From Styela clava (Eukaryota; Chordata; Ascidiacea; Stolidobranchia; Styelidae): a DNA stretch of 64,000 bases. Position 1 is the first letter of the stretch; each line of letters starts with the position of its first letter. Both the position numbers and the translations under genes were made by a program. The notes under the pieces were generated by a model. The model made no database searches, had not been told where the DNA came from, and saw only the letters and a list, made by a program, of their open reading frames with translations. The DNA is taken from positions 13,049,135-13,113,134 of the forward strand of contig NC_135255.1 of the NCBI RefSeq assembly GCF_964204865.1. The letters run 5' to 3'. Below are positions 1-11,186 of the stretch, one piece after another.

Positions 1-100
1 GACATTAACCATTTTACTGATATGCTAGATTTAAGATTATATAATATTCTTCAACCGGCACATACAATGCAATAATTTCTCTTATTTTATGAATCTAAAG

Positions 101-924
101 ATACGGCGATGACTGCTGCATACGCAAGCGGAAATAAAGATGAATTAAATAAAGCTACAAAGAACATCGGTATGTTTCATGTTTTTCGATCTAAAATTCA
201 TATTTTTCAGTAAAAATTGATTAAAAACATCAGTCAAATTTTGCCATATGAGTTAATTCAGAAAGCATAAATTCCCATGCAATATTAACTGGAAGTTCCA
301 TAGTTTCAGTAGCCCTGCATGTAAAGGCTTTAAAATTAATGAATTTACTTGTTTCATGCAGTGGAAAACGTTCTAATGAAAGATGGCTTCGTATTTGTGA
401 CAGATTACCTGAATTATTTTACCACGATTCTTTGTCGTGAGAGCGGTAGGTCTATTGTAATTAATTTTTTTAAAACACCGCTGTGTACTGGCGTAATTAA
501 ATTGTATGCCACATGGAACTTTCACGCAAATAAAATAATTTTAAAGCCTGAAGTGCGAATATAATATGTTTAATTTTTTTTAAATTAATTTTTATATTTT
601 GCACTGCTGAAGTATTGAGTTGTATAAAAAGATGCGCATCAGAAAAAAAGTATTGAAATTAACTTAATGAAATGACGGAACTCGAAATTTTGGTCTTTCT
701 TACGATTGATTTATGTCAAATTGGTGGAATTTATTTGAAAATTAATTTATTTGATATTGGGAGTTTATTTGTTTTATATAATTTTTTTAGGAGAATGGAT
801 GATTTGGACATTGTTTCCCAATACGACTCCAAGCCTTGAAAATGTAGTAGCTGCATACAGTGCAATGCATAACATGGGAATTTTTGCGCAACTTTATACA
901 ATCGAGTGTCAAGCTGGACATTAA
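101..924 (+). CDS. 3' end of an unidentified spliced gene (three exons)
   Basis: Three exons are supported by splice signals and phase: 101-169 (pyrimidine-rich tract and AG before it, GTATGT after), 362-445 (TTTCATGCAG before, GTAGGT after) and 791-924 (TTTTTTTAG before, ending in TAA at 922-924). All junctions are phase 1 and the joined frame is open for about 95 residues. The last exon begins EWMIWTLFPNTT and ends with YTIECQAGH. The gene must begin upstream of the window because the first exon seen starts in phase 1. I do not recognise the family. No transmembrane stretch or catalytic motif is obvious. The splice structure is more certain than the identity, which is unknown. Confidence 0.6.
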
Positions 925-1658
925 TTGCATACCTGGTGACAAAAGGAACTGAATTACAAATTTTGTCTTGTGATTTTAGTATTGCTATAGAATGGAATAT
1001 CATTATAATCTTATCCGAGAGGAAATTTTTGATTGAAAATAGCATACTGTGTCAGTCTTATATACAAATTTATATATAAATATAAAGCAATTAATATTGA
1101 CACCATATGTGAATTGGGTAATATGCAGTTTTGGGCACTATAGGCAATAGCGTACTATGATACTGTGAAGTGCAGTTACTTTCTCTTTTATTTCAATCTA
1201 TGTGTCCGGGGGGTCGGAACCCTTCTTTTGAAATGTAAAAAAGACATCTTTTTGTATCATACCCAGCAATTTTTCGTAGCTTGAGACACTTTTTAGACCC
1301 CAAGACAGACTCTTGAAACCCCAGGTTTCCCGGCCTCCGACCTGACCTGCTAACTGTTACGGTCTAAATTAGAAATTTACGGCAATTGGAAATTTTAACT
1401 TCTCATATATTTTTCATGCTACACTACCCGATTGTCTTTGTTCAAGTTAACGATATAAGGCAACAGGTCGCTTTAATAATGAAACAACGGCGTTATTGCG
1501 CCATAAATCAATCACGGCGAACAAAGTTTGCCAAACAAAGTTAATTACGCAAGCAGATTTCTTCAATTAAACTTCCATATTTTAAAACGAATTGTGGCAG
1601 GCCGGATGAATCGTCCTCGTGGGTCGGATCTGGGTAGTATATATTGGTCTCTCGTATA
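925..1658. other. Intergenic, no gene seen
   Basis: AT-rich flank between the unidentified terminal exon and the hAT element. An ORF at 731-1045 on the minus strand is a shadow of the terminal exon. No strong poly(A) signal, repeat or coding stretch was recognised. Confidence 0.5.
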
Positions 1659-2177
1659 CTATAGACCAGTGATTCCCAAAGTGGGCGATATCGCCCCCCG
1701 GTGGGCGAAAACGATACAGAGGGGGGCGAAAAAGTCGAAGGGGGCGATAGGGGGGCGACTTCGCGTTATCTGTATTTGTTTGGCGCATCGTGCACCAAAT
1801 TCTGTGTGCATTCGCAGGCTTGAATCATGTTGGCAATTATTACACGTGAAAGGATTGCTGAACTCGTCTTCGTAGTGAGGTACGGTAGTTTGCGTATCCC
1901 AGTGGTCGGCAAAATACGGCCGGGGTAAAATAATCTGGCGCGGACGATTCACTGAATGAACCTTTCCCCGACCTTTGACCGCGGAAAAATTCTTTGTATA
2001 TATTACCATTTTTAAATTTCCGGTGCTTAGTTTAAGAGTGGTTTCGCGAGTTGTTGCCTGTAAAATGGGGTATTTGTTTCAAACTATCATTCTAATTCAT
2101 ACCATTCAACAATCTGTTATTTAAAAGTATCGAAAAGAATTCTTGCAATAAGGAAATAAAATTTATATTCGATTCGA

Positions 2178-2387
2178 GAGATTTATCACTGCTTTATATT
2201 TGTAAGAACGCATCTTCTTAAAGAAAATCTTTATCAAAATATCAGAAACCATGTAAAACTATTCACTTCGATGTTTGGAAGTTCATATTTGTGCGAACAA
2301 TTATTTTCGAAAATGAACATTACAATGAACAAGCAAAGAATTGGGATTAATGATGCCCATTTGGAAAATGTTCCAATCTTGGCGTCG
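2178..2387 (+). pseudogene. hAT transposase C-terminal fragment (dimerisation domain)
   Basis: This stretch reads as about 70 residues in one frame, including LYQNIRNHVKLFTSMFGSSY, LCEQLFSKMNI and DAHLENV. It matches the usual C-terminal hAT dimerisation region (pattern G-S-x-Y-x-C-E-x-x-F-S-x-M followed by R-x-x-x-x-D-x-H-L-E). The frame stops just after 2387 and there is no intact N-terminal or catalytic part in the element, so it is a relic. It lies in the left part of the element bounded by the CTATAGAC duplications. Confidence 0.8.
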
Positions 2388-2757
2388 TAAAGCTATCAGG
2401 CGTGATACAGCAACAAGACAGTGTCACATTGAATGTCATGGTAATAATTTTTTAATAAGACGACTAAGTTGAGTTCATGAATTGTCGCAGTTTTCGTGCT
2501 GTTCCATTTTTAACTTTCAAAAAATATATTGGACCCGCACAAGACCAGCAACTCTAAATTTTGTCCCGCGAGCGACATAATCTTTGCCGACCCCTGGGCA
2601 GTAGCCGATAGTCGGTCACGGCTTCTTCCACATCCGAGTCCATGAATCCAAAAACAAATGGCTGATTAATTCTATGGACTGGTGATCGGACTGGAGGCCG
2701 TGGTAGGATGAGGAATCGGGGATGAATATTTCCGAGGTATTTTGGTGCAAGTCATTA

Positions 2758-4947
2758 GGCAGTACTAGGCTTGCACGTAATTGACAAAAATCAATTCCGT
2801 AATTACGGCAAAATCAATTACGTAATGACCCCGTAATTGCGATATTTTTCCACGCATTTAAACCTACCATAACAACCAATTGAATCCACTTCTTTTCCGA
2901 ATGAGACATTGAAGTTGGGTTTTCATATTCTTGGCAGTACTACACGCCGTCGACAGATGTTAAAGACAAATATCAAGGAGTGAATTCAAATAAATTTTAT
3001 TCTGATTTTTATCTTTTGTGTTAGCTTTGGTTTTCCTTTATCACCTTCGCAAATTAACCGTCCCATTTTTATGCGATCAATTTTATTTTATCATTACCGA
3101 CACTGGTATACGGATATTTATGGAAACTATAGTTTTTTAAAACCACCTTAATACTGAATAAAAATTACGGGTTTCTAATTTATTAACCAACGACGAGCGT
3201 ATTCACTCGTTTGATTATACTTGCGATTTCCTCGCGACGAAGACTTGTTTTTGCAGCGTTTTCTGCATTATCCGACATTACTGCCTTGTTAAGCATTTTA
3301 TAATAATAATTATTGATGTCGACTTATTGACGATATTCCGATTACCATGCTTCATTTTACATTTAATCATCTCGCGGACTGAATGTTTATAACATTATTT
3401 GCGATAAATTTAGTTCAAATATTATTTATTTGAGTATAATTTAAATATCGAACTTATATGATATGCCTTCTCCGAAAATACAAAAGTTATATCGCAAAAC
3501 AATGCATTTTGTGACATTTATTTTACACTCACGACATTTATTTGCTAACTCAAGTCGGCGATCCTATCGGCCAAGATTGACACAAGTTTGGTCGAGTGCC
3601 GGTGGTATTCAAGTCGACGATAAATCAAAATAAGTTGGCGCATTTGGTAAGACAGTTAATCATATATGGCCGAAATATTGAGAGGAATTGTGAAAAACAT
3701 CATGCGGACTGATATATAACATCATCCGGACTGATATATAACGATAAAACCGTTAACAGAACATCAAGATTTTGTAATAGAAAATGGATCTCGCACAGAA
3801 TAAACACACTGGCTCATATTTGATTATATATGATAGCAGTTAAATTTTTTGCGGTCCGCGAGGAATCCGTCGTTTTGCTGTTTCTCTGCCGTCTCAATCG
3901 CTTTACCGATGTCGAGAAGACGAGGTTGCGTTGGTTCATTACGCAATCTCTCTATTGTCGTCATATTGCTATTTGATAAGCGCGAGGTATTGGCGCGAGT
4001 GATCAATCGCTCTTTTCGCTTATTTGGTTCCAATTCGTCGCGAAAGCTCTTCGTTAAATTTCACAAGATCGTCGTGTTGAAAGGTTATGGATATTTTCCT
4101 GTTTTTCCCCCAAGTCTGAAATAAAACAGCCAAAAACGGTATGATATTCCATGTCATATATCAAGTGTTGATATTAACAATAAAGAATGGTTAAGCATTG
4201 CTAATCCACACTTGGTGGGGAATTCCCACTATCTAAACGCGTGACTATAAAATAGAATAAAATAGAAACGGAACATATATACCATAAGTAACGGAAAACT
4301 GGAACAAGTAAATAATAAATAAAAGTAAAATGGATACAAATGTTTGATAGACCATGTTTGAAAGATTGATCTCCTGCGTTCATTAGTCATTTCACCCGAA
4401 GAAGTTGAAACCGGGCGTGTTAGCGTCCATCGGTCCTAACACAATTCTTCCCCCTATCTACGGTTATTATGTACATTGGCCATGGCCAAGCTAGATAAGA
4501 TGCGAGAGAAGTTGAAACCAGGTGTGTTGGCGTCAATCGGTGTCAACGCAATTCTATCCCTTATCTACGGTTAAGTTACGGGAGAAGTTAAAACCAGGTG
4601 TGTTGGCGTCAAACGGCCCTACTCAGTTCTTCCCCCTTAACTACGTTAATAATTTACATTGGCCATGCCAGAGAAGTTGATAATAGGTTAGTGAATGGCA
4701 ACGCGTCATGCCCTCCTTCACCTACCTAGCAAGAAAGGTAAAAGAGAAAAACGGCTGCGAATACCGGAACTCTAACTTCTACTTGTTAAGCTTTCATTTT
4801 TCGCAATCGACGAAATTGACTGCTTTGAAGAAAGCTCGTTTCAATGCAATAATTACGACTTTACGTAATTCGTAACTTCCCTTCCGTAACTCAAAATAAT
4901 TACGTAATTACGTAAATCCGTAAATTACGTGCAAGCCTAGGCTGTAG
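2758..4947. mobile_element. Nested hAT-like element with TAGGCTTGCACGTAATT inverted termini
   Basis: The left end TAGGCTTGCACGTAATT (from 2766) and right end AATTACGTGCAAGCCTA (to 4939) are perfect inverted repeats. The subterminal regions are crowded with ACGTAATT and TTACGTAA motifs. Flanking octamers GGCAGTAC (2758-2765) and GGCTGTAG (4940-4947) agree at six of eight positions, consistent with an old 8-bp target duplication. Inside are a 31-codon ORF on the minus strand (3183-3278, starting MSDNAENAAK) and three imperfect tandem units at about 4394-4660. No transposase was recognised. hAT membership is inferred from termini and duplication length only. Confidence 0.7.
4394..4660. repeat. 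Three imperfect tandem units inside the nested element
   Basis: Units of roughly 75-110 bp share the core GAAGTTGAAACC, a GTGTTGGCGTCAA-type segment, and CTTCCCCC or TATCCCTTA followed by TCTACGGTTA. They begin near 4400, 4507 and 4587. They probably amplified inside the element and have no visible coding role. Confidence 0.65.
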
Positions 4948-5398
4948 GAATGAATGAGATGTACGAAAATTATTTTTACGAACTTTATTTTCATTATTTT
5001 AATGTGAAATGGGATGAATTCAGGGAGTGAAATGCTATAGGGCAAGAGTACACGGCTGTTTTTGAGGATGTAGAACCCTGGTTTCTTTCATTTCAGACCT
5101 CTTATATGGTGAAAAGGGGGGTTTTCAGTCGTGCTACTATTGCTATCAAAACAACGAAATCGCCTTTCTATCAGTAAACGGGGTAATTTTAGATATAATG
5201 AAAAAACTCGCTGAGGAACATCGAGCTCATCCATCTCATTAAAAAACACTATAAACTATGATTTGTCATCTCATTTGGTCTGTAATATATTTGTTTCTAA
5301 CTTTATACATTTTTTTGTAGTGCCGGGGGGCGATGAAGTTGTATAAACTACTTTAGGGGGGCGATGGTCAAAAAAGTTTGGGAACCACTGCTATAGAC

Positions 5399-7103
5399 CA
5401 TAACCGCTAGTTCAGCATATCATTGTTGGCCGAAAAAAAAAATTAATTAAAACGGTACATCGACTGATGTTTTACCCAAACATGGCTACAATGATTTACC
5501 TTTCTGTTCGCCTGATATTTTAAGCATGAATACATGGCGTCACGTTCGTAGTTCCTTGGCAAAAAGTAACGTGCGGTACCAGAAAAAAAGTACCAGATAT
5601 ATTATATTACTTACCAGATATATATATATATATATTACTTAAGTCGGGTCTACTGAACCAGTGATTTCCAACCTTTTCCCATCGGCGGATAGGTAACATC
5701 AAATAAAATTATCTCACGGGCCGGGAACAAAAAAAAAATTGGGCAATCAATACCACCACCGTCAAACGACTAATTTAATTAACAACGGGAGACAAATCCC
5801 CCGATTATGCGTGCCCTGGCAGAAAAGTAACTGAACAAGAAAACTCCCCACGGACCGACGAGGAGGCTGCCCGGAACGTCATTGCGTTGCGAATCAAGTG
5901 GTTCTGAACCACGGTGATAACCTATTGAATCATTGAATATGCAAAACCATTTTTCGATGCGAGCACTTAAAGCTGTAAAAAATAGATTCCAATCTTCGAA
6001 AATTTCCTTCCTCATAGTTGAACAGAAAGCAAGCTTGGAATCGTGCGGGATACATGCGACATGAATATGTTCAACAGACTAGATTAATGTATAAGATCCT
6101 AGGCGACAGAATCCTGACTCTGCCTGTTATAGTGAAACGTCGACTAAAAGGCAGTAAAGATTATGGATCATGTGAATAGAAGTAATGCTTGATTTCAAGG
6201 TTCCATTACATTTGAATCCGTGATTTGAACCCACGACAATTGCACCTGCATACTATTGCACCCTTTTTTTTACGGATATTTGAACCCATACTAACCCTAA
6301 CCCATAGATTTTAGCACCCTCATATAGATTGAACCCGCGGATATACGGGTGCAAATGTATGGCTTGTTGTTGTTGTTATATGTTTTATGGCGCTTATAAC
6401 TTCAGTGGTCTTGTCCGCCTTTGATCATTTTGAATTTAAAAATCCTATACTAACATATAATACAATATTTACGAGTATGTATGGGTTCAATTGTACGTTG
6501 GTTCAAATGTACGGTCACCGATTTCAACAATGAACTGTTTTTTCGATTGATGGTCACTTGCAGTTGTAGCAATAATGTGTTAGATATGTTAAAAAGGTCG
6601 CTAACCAAGATTTAGTATAATGTTGACAATGTCAACTTGGAAAATTGTTGAATACCACTATATTATACAAAAATTATTACAATAATATGGGGGAAAGGCC
6701 TGCGTGTTCTATTGCTTTTGCACTGTGTGACGTACCCAAAGAGGTATCTTTATCTATAACCCTTCAGAGCTCAGAATCACACTCTCTATTGTTGTAACGA
6801 CTGTCCATATATTGTTAATATTTACACAATGAGATAGAATTATTTCACGTGAAATGTAAATGAAAAAACAGCAATAGCCTGATTACAGTCTTACAAAATA
6901 TTTACAATAAAGAAGTGAAAACCTAAGTTTTTTATGTGGCGGCAGCTCAACGCTAGCAAGAAGTAACGTAACCAATCTCCCGTTGCCAATAAACGTTACA
7001 GATGATATGGCCTGTTGTTGGGAAGGGTATTGAGCGCTGAAATGCACAGTAACTACCCATCTTCAATTCATGCTTCGCTGAGCTGTGATTAGAACTACCG
7101 TAA
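5399..7103. other. Intergenic, simple repeats, no gene seen
   Basis: Contains an (AT)n microsatellite near 5616-5635, a lone hAT-like terminus near 5655 (CAGTGATTTCCAACC) whose partner was not found, and a patch at 6225-6520 with repeated TTGAACCCA-like and GTGCAAATGTA-like words plus ACTAACCCTAACCC. No coding exon with splice support was found. Confidence 0.5.
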
Positions 7104-7934
7104 TTATTTGGCTTTGTAGAACAATATTAAAGGATATTCGTATACAACGTTGAACTTCAACTGGTCGTCTGGTGTATTTTGCAGTTTGAGTAACTTTCTC
7201 AAAGAAATTCCGAACTCAGTTAACGGGTCTTTACCACCGCGACCACGAAAACGACTGTATCCAAAAACGGTTTCATGCAACTTCAGGAAGTTTGTCACAG
7301 TATACGGAACAGTTGATTCTAAGATTTTGAACTGCTTTGTCTCGTTTTTAAGCTGGTCGTATATCGGTTTGTATCGTTCTAGCACAGCGAGGTTTCCTTC
7401 GTGGGCCCCACAGTCCCTGATAAACTTCACCATTACCTGCTTGTATTCAGAATCCTGTTTAATTTCAGCCAGGATTTCATTTTCCAAAGATTTGATAGTG
7501 AAAGGAGCATATGCGTAAACAGCAGCACATCCACCTGGCTTCAAGACTCTTTCGCATTCACTCTCAAACAAATTGAGGTCCAAATAATGGGCAGTAGTTG
7601 CGCAATTGACGAAATCGACAGTTCCGTCTTCCAGTGGAAATATGTTTCCTTCAATAAGTCTATATTCAATATTATCTGCTTTATTGTTCTCTTTGGCAAA
7701 TTTTATTTGGCCCTCACTAATGTCAATGCCAAGAATTGAGTCAAAATAAGGAGTGAATAATTTTGTAGATTTTCCACCACCACAACCGACGTCCAACATT
7801 ATTCTCTTGGAAAAGCCATAGACACAATTTTTCCTTAGATATGCCAGAATTTCCTCTACGATTTTTCCTGAATAATTCGGACGGAGTTGATCGTAACTTT
7901 CTGCTAAATCTATACCTTCGTATTCGCGGATCAT
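7104..7934 (-). CDS. Class I SAM-dependent methyltransferase (Methyltransf_11 type), 276 aa
   Basis: A single uninterrupted frame from ATG at 7934 to the stop at 7104. The N-terminus (YEGIDLAESYDQLRPNY) resembles small-molecule methyltransferases of the trans-aconitate and UbiE-like type. SAM-binding motif I is clear as MLDVGCGGGKSTKLF (about residues 47-61), followed by the acidic ribose-binding region GIDISEGQIKFAK, the motif II-like DFVNCATTAHYLDL and the motif III-like VLKPGG. It probably methylates a small metabolite in the cytosol; the substrate cannot be told. No intron is evident, whereas the spliced neighbours have many. A degenerate tandem copy lies about 2.3 kb away on the same strand. 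Fold assignment is firm; function is general. Confidence 0.85.
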   Translation of the reverse strand: MIREYEGIDLAESYDQLRPNYSGKIVEEILAYLRKNCVYGFSKRIMLDVGCGGGKSTKLFTPYFDSILGIDISEGQIKFAKENNKADNIEYRLIEGNIFPLEDGTVDFVNCATTAHYLDLNLFESECERVLKPGGCAAVYAYAPFTIKSLENEILAEIKQDSEYKQVMVKFIRDCGAHEGNLAVLERYKPIYDQLKNETKQFKILESTVPYTVTNFLKLHETVFGYSRFRGRGGKDPLTEFGISLRKLLKLQNTPDDQLKFNVVYEYPLILFYKAK

Positions 7935-8850
7935 GATAATAATATCAATTAATTTTAATAAGAAAACTGCAAACTACAATGAGCAATCACAACAGTCAAT
8001 AATATTTCGTTTACCGGACTATAAAGTATGGAGCATCCGTGAAAATTCATTCCTGCTGCTCGTTTAGGTGATTTTTATATGTACAGATTTAAATACATAA
8101 TATATATGAATCAATGTTCCATTATTATATGAAGTTCCCCCGACAAAAATACCTAAATGAGAGGGAGGATCTCCATATGATATGTATATATTTATATACT
8201 TATGTCAATTTATACTTGAATAAACTTTAGTAATACCAGGTGAACTTGCCTCGGGTAATTAGGAATATTTTACTGAAACTAAAATATTAGCATCAAATCA
8301 AACTTTTCGGAATATCAAGCTATATTTATTCAAATACTTCCAGTAATATGATAGGATTTACATATTCATCCCGGGAGAGGAAAGCCGATAAAACCACTTT
8401 ATTATATGGCGAACCACGGCCTCTCGTCCGGTTACCAGTCCAGGTCGTGTATGGGATTAGATAGCCAGATGTTATTTGTTTTCGAAAGCATGGACTTGAT
8501 GGAGGAGGAAGCCGTAATCGACCAGCGGTTACCTGAACCACCCTACGGCGACGAGGTGTTCAGCAATCCTCTCGCACATGATCATCCCCGCATGGGATTC
8601 AAACCTGGGAACCCACGAAGGGTAATCAGAGATGCGGTGGCTCCTCAACAACATTAAAACAAATGTTCTGCAAACGTGACAAATACTTCCAATTTCTAGC
8701 TGTTGATGATCTCACTATATATTTTCCTAAACCCCGAGTCACGAGATATTCTGGTCTTCAGTCAGGTTAAGGTTCGAAAATATATATTGTTGGATCCCTA
8801 AGCTTCGCAATCAAACACGTATATATTGAGCGCGCAGTCTAAACTAAAAC
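7230..8850. repeat. Left unit of a tandem segmental duplication
   Basis: This segment, covering most of the methyltransferase gene and its upstream flank, is repeated at about 9583-10620. Besides the coding part, the non-coding flank matches: AGGTGAACTT... near 8240 with AGGTGAACTG near 10301, CTTTTCGGAATATCAAG at about 8305 and 10370, and ATATATTGTTGGATC at about 8783 and 10554. The left unit carries an extra SINE of about 300 bp near 8349-8655 that the right unit lacks. Confidence 0.85.
8349..8655 (-). mobile_element. SINE copy 1 (probably tRNA-derived)
   Basis: Absent from the otherwise matching position of the duplicated segment (near 10405-10440), which brackets the insertion. Read on the minus strand, it has a B-box-like CAGGTTTGAATCCC near its 5' end (8597-8610). 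A body follows that is shared with the copies at about 25940-26187 and 23160-23391: GTGCGAGAGGATTGCTG, GGGTGGTTCA, TAACCGCTGGTC, and a tail like GGATGAATATGTAAATCCTAT. A tRNA origin is inferred from the single box-like match. Confidence 0.75.
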
Positions 8851-9582
8851 ATATCATAACAATCTGTCGCAGTCTTTCGGTACCGAACAGCTCTGATCAA
8901 TAGCATATGAATTACAAAGATGAATAGTTATAGAAAATTCTGTATGGCATTGTTTATTTTATACCGCGTATGTGTCACACGGTAACAACATTTTGATAGC
9001 GTAAGTTTGACAATATACCGTCCCACGTCTAGGTGGGCGCGAATTCTAGTGAGTGCTTGGCGTGACACTTCATTCACAATAGTGATTCTCAACCATTTTA
9101 CCTCGTTGGACCAGTAACACCAAATGAAATGAAGTCGCAGACCGGCATTAAAATATTGAAATAGATCAACTGCATTTGAGTAACATACTTCAATATTTTT
9201 GAAACAGACTACAACAAAAAAAATCATGAAACACCAAAATAATATTGCAAACGACAACTGGCTAATTAGACTCAAATATATACTTTCACGTGGACAGTAA
9301 ACATTGGCGCAAAATTTAAAAATAATTAAACGCGCGCGACGATGAGATTTCTCAAGATTTATACAATTCCGTGCAGAGTTTTAAAAAACCTTTTATACGA
9401 TTTTGTTCGCTTGGTGTAATATCTGATAGTAGATGGCGAGGGGTGGAGAAAAAGGCTTAAGACAGGGGACGGGAACATTTCTGGTCAAGAGAACCATATA
9501 AGGTACATTTCTCCAACTGCGTTTTCATGCGAGCCATATAGCATTTCTTCACTTAATCAGGCATGAAATATTTACTCGAAAG

Positions 9583-10185
9583 ACTTGTATCCATAAACGG
9601 TTTCATGCAACTTTGGGAAGTTTGTCATAGTATACGGAACAGTTGATTCTAAGATTTTGAATTGCTTTGTCTTGTTTTAAAGCTGGTTGTATATCGGTTT
9701 GTATCTCTCTAACACAGCAAGGTTTCCTTCGTGGGCCCCACAGTCCCTGATAAACTTCACCATTACCTGCTTGTATTCAGAATCCTGTTTAATTTCAGCC
9801 AGGATTTCATTTTTCAAAGATTTGATAGTGAAAGGAGCATATGCGCAAACAGCAGCACATCTACCAGGCTTCACATTCTCTCTCAAACAAATTGAGATCC
9901 AAATAATCGGCAGCAGTTGCGCAATTGCCAAAATCGAGTCTATATTTAATATTATCTACTACATTGTTCTCTTTGGCAAATTTTATTTGGCTCTCACTAA
10001 TGTCAATGCCAAGAACTGAGTCGAAAAAAGGAGTGAATATCTTTGTAGATTGTCCGCCACCACAACCGACGTCCAACATTATTCTCTTGGAAGAGCCATA
10101 GACACAATTTTTTTTAGATATGCCAGAATTTCCTGAACGATTTGCGCAGGATAACTCGGACGGAGTTGATCATAACTTTAGGGAT
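9583..10185 (-). pseudogene. Degenerate tandem copy of the methyltransferase
   Basis: Closely matches the intact gene at 7104-7934 from near its C-terminal quarter back toward the N-terminus, but it is broken. About 130 bp of the 3' coding end are missing. There are a small deletion near 9873 (removing part of the VLKPGG region), a larger deletion of about 35 bp near 9932, and an indel in the T-run near 10111. The upstream end diverges near 10180 before a start codon is reached. Motif I is still readable (MLDVGCGGGQSTK, near 10079). It is probably not functional. Confidence 0.88.
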
Positions 10186-10620
10186 GTAGGGACTTGAATA
10201 CATAATATTAACCAATGTGTCATTATATATATACATGATTCAAAATGGGATGGGAACAGAATGTCAATATATATATGCTTGACTAAATTCTTGTAATTTC
10301 AGGTGAACTGAATGAATCTTAGGTAATTTGGAGTATTTATCTAAAACGAAAGTCTCAACATCAAATTGATCTTTTCGGAATATCAAGGTATATTTCTTCG
10401 AATACTTTCCAGAATAATTTTTGAATTTCTTCAATTACATTTAGACAAATATTCTGAAGACGTGACGAATACTTGCAATTTCAAACTTACTATATATATC
10501 CCAAATCACGAGTTACGGGAAATCCTGGTCTCCAGTCAGGTTGGCGTTCGGAGATATATATTGTTGGATCTCTAAAGTTCGCAAATAAACACGTTTTGTC
10601 TGCGCAGCCTAATATAACAC
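9583..10620. repeat. Right unit of the tandem segmental duplication
   Basis: Counterpart of 7230-8850. Homology continues past the pseudogene into non-coding flank through ATATATTGTTGGATCTCTAA near 10554 and CACGTTTTGTCTGCGCAG near 10590. It lacks the SINE, so it preserves the pre-insertion state. Confidence 0.83.
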
Positions 10621-11186
10621 GCTTTGCATTAATGTTATGCTTTCTCTTGTTACTATATGTTATATGCATATATATATATGTTTCAATATCCCCCCCCCCC
10701 CCCCTACCAGGTAATGAGTTCAGGTTGTGCGCCATCCTGGTGCGCATACTTCAGAAAGTCCCAAATTTGTTTACGCCAAATTAAACTGAACACTTCCGAC
10801 AGAAACATTAGAAAACGCCACGACGAAACTCGGAGGACAATGTCAGCAGTTCATAGTGGCACATTACATGCGGATCAGTGTGGTGCTTGATTATAAAGCG
10901 TTTCCCCTTGACTCCTACTACTACCCTGACTATCTTGTTCATATTTTAATATTTCTCCACTTATTTCTCTTACAATACATTGGATCACGACTGAAAGAAT
11001 CAAGATTCAACATTTTATGATATTTTAAAATTAAAATTTTCAAAATACGGAAAATCCTAAATTAAAAAAAATGTATATTATATATTATTGATTAAATACA
11101 ATGATTTTTGTTTTCTGCACAGCTGTTCTTTTTTATCATTCACTGACTTGTCTTCTTTCAGAAGAATCAATTGTGAATTGACTCGA
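10621..11186. other. Intergenic with poly-C run and a half MITE
   Basis: A run of 15 C residues is at 10690-10704. Just after it, about 10718-10770, is one end of the MITE family described at 12872, 19484 and 23425 (GTTGTGCGCCATCCTGGTGC followed by GCATACTTCAG) without a partner end. The remainder, up to the stop codon of the propeller gene, is AT-rich and probably includes that gene's 3' UTR. Confidence 0.55.

Larger units (their letters stand above)
1659..5398. mobile_element. hAT DNA transposon with 8-bp target site duplication (host of a nested element)
   Basis: The element runs from 1667 (CAGTGATTCCCAAAGTGGGC) to 5390 (AAAGTTTGGGAACCACTG). These termini are imperfect inverted repeats of the CAGTG-CACTG type typical of hAT elements. 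The 8-bp sequence CTATAGAC occurs directly on both sides (1659-1666 and 5391-5398), an exact target duplication. Subterminal blocks rich in GGGGGGCGA occur at both ends. A transposase remnant is at 2178-2387 on the plus strand. A second element at 2766-4939 is inserted into it, leaving about 1.55 kb of the original. It is not autonomous, since no long transposase frame survives. Confidence 0.9.

Noticed and set aside
1-75. Open frame of 24 codons at the very start, ending in TAA
   Set aside because: No GT donor lies between it and the exon at 101, and nothing supports it as a terminal exon of a recognised gene. It is too short to trust.
3824-4124. Overlapping ORFs on both strands inside the nested hAT-like element
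   Set aside because: No transposase motif in either frame and the two overlap on opposite strands; probably chance in repeat DNA.
5650-5780. hAT-like terminus CAGTGATTTCCAACC, and a similar one near 9081
   Set aside because: No partner terminus or 8-bp duplication found for either, so no element could be bounded.
6285-6310. Telomere-like ACTAACCCTAACCC
   Set aside because: Only about two units, and not inside paired MITE ends here; not an interstitial telomere.
8406-8657. ORF of 83 codons on the plus strand
   Set aside because: It is the reverse strand of a SINE copy and a related ORF appears in the other copy; not a gene.
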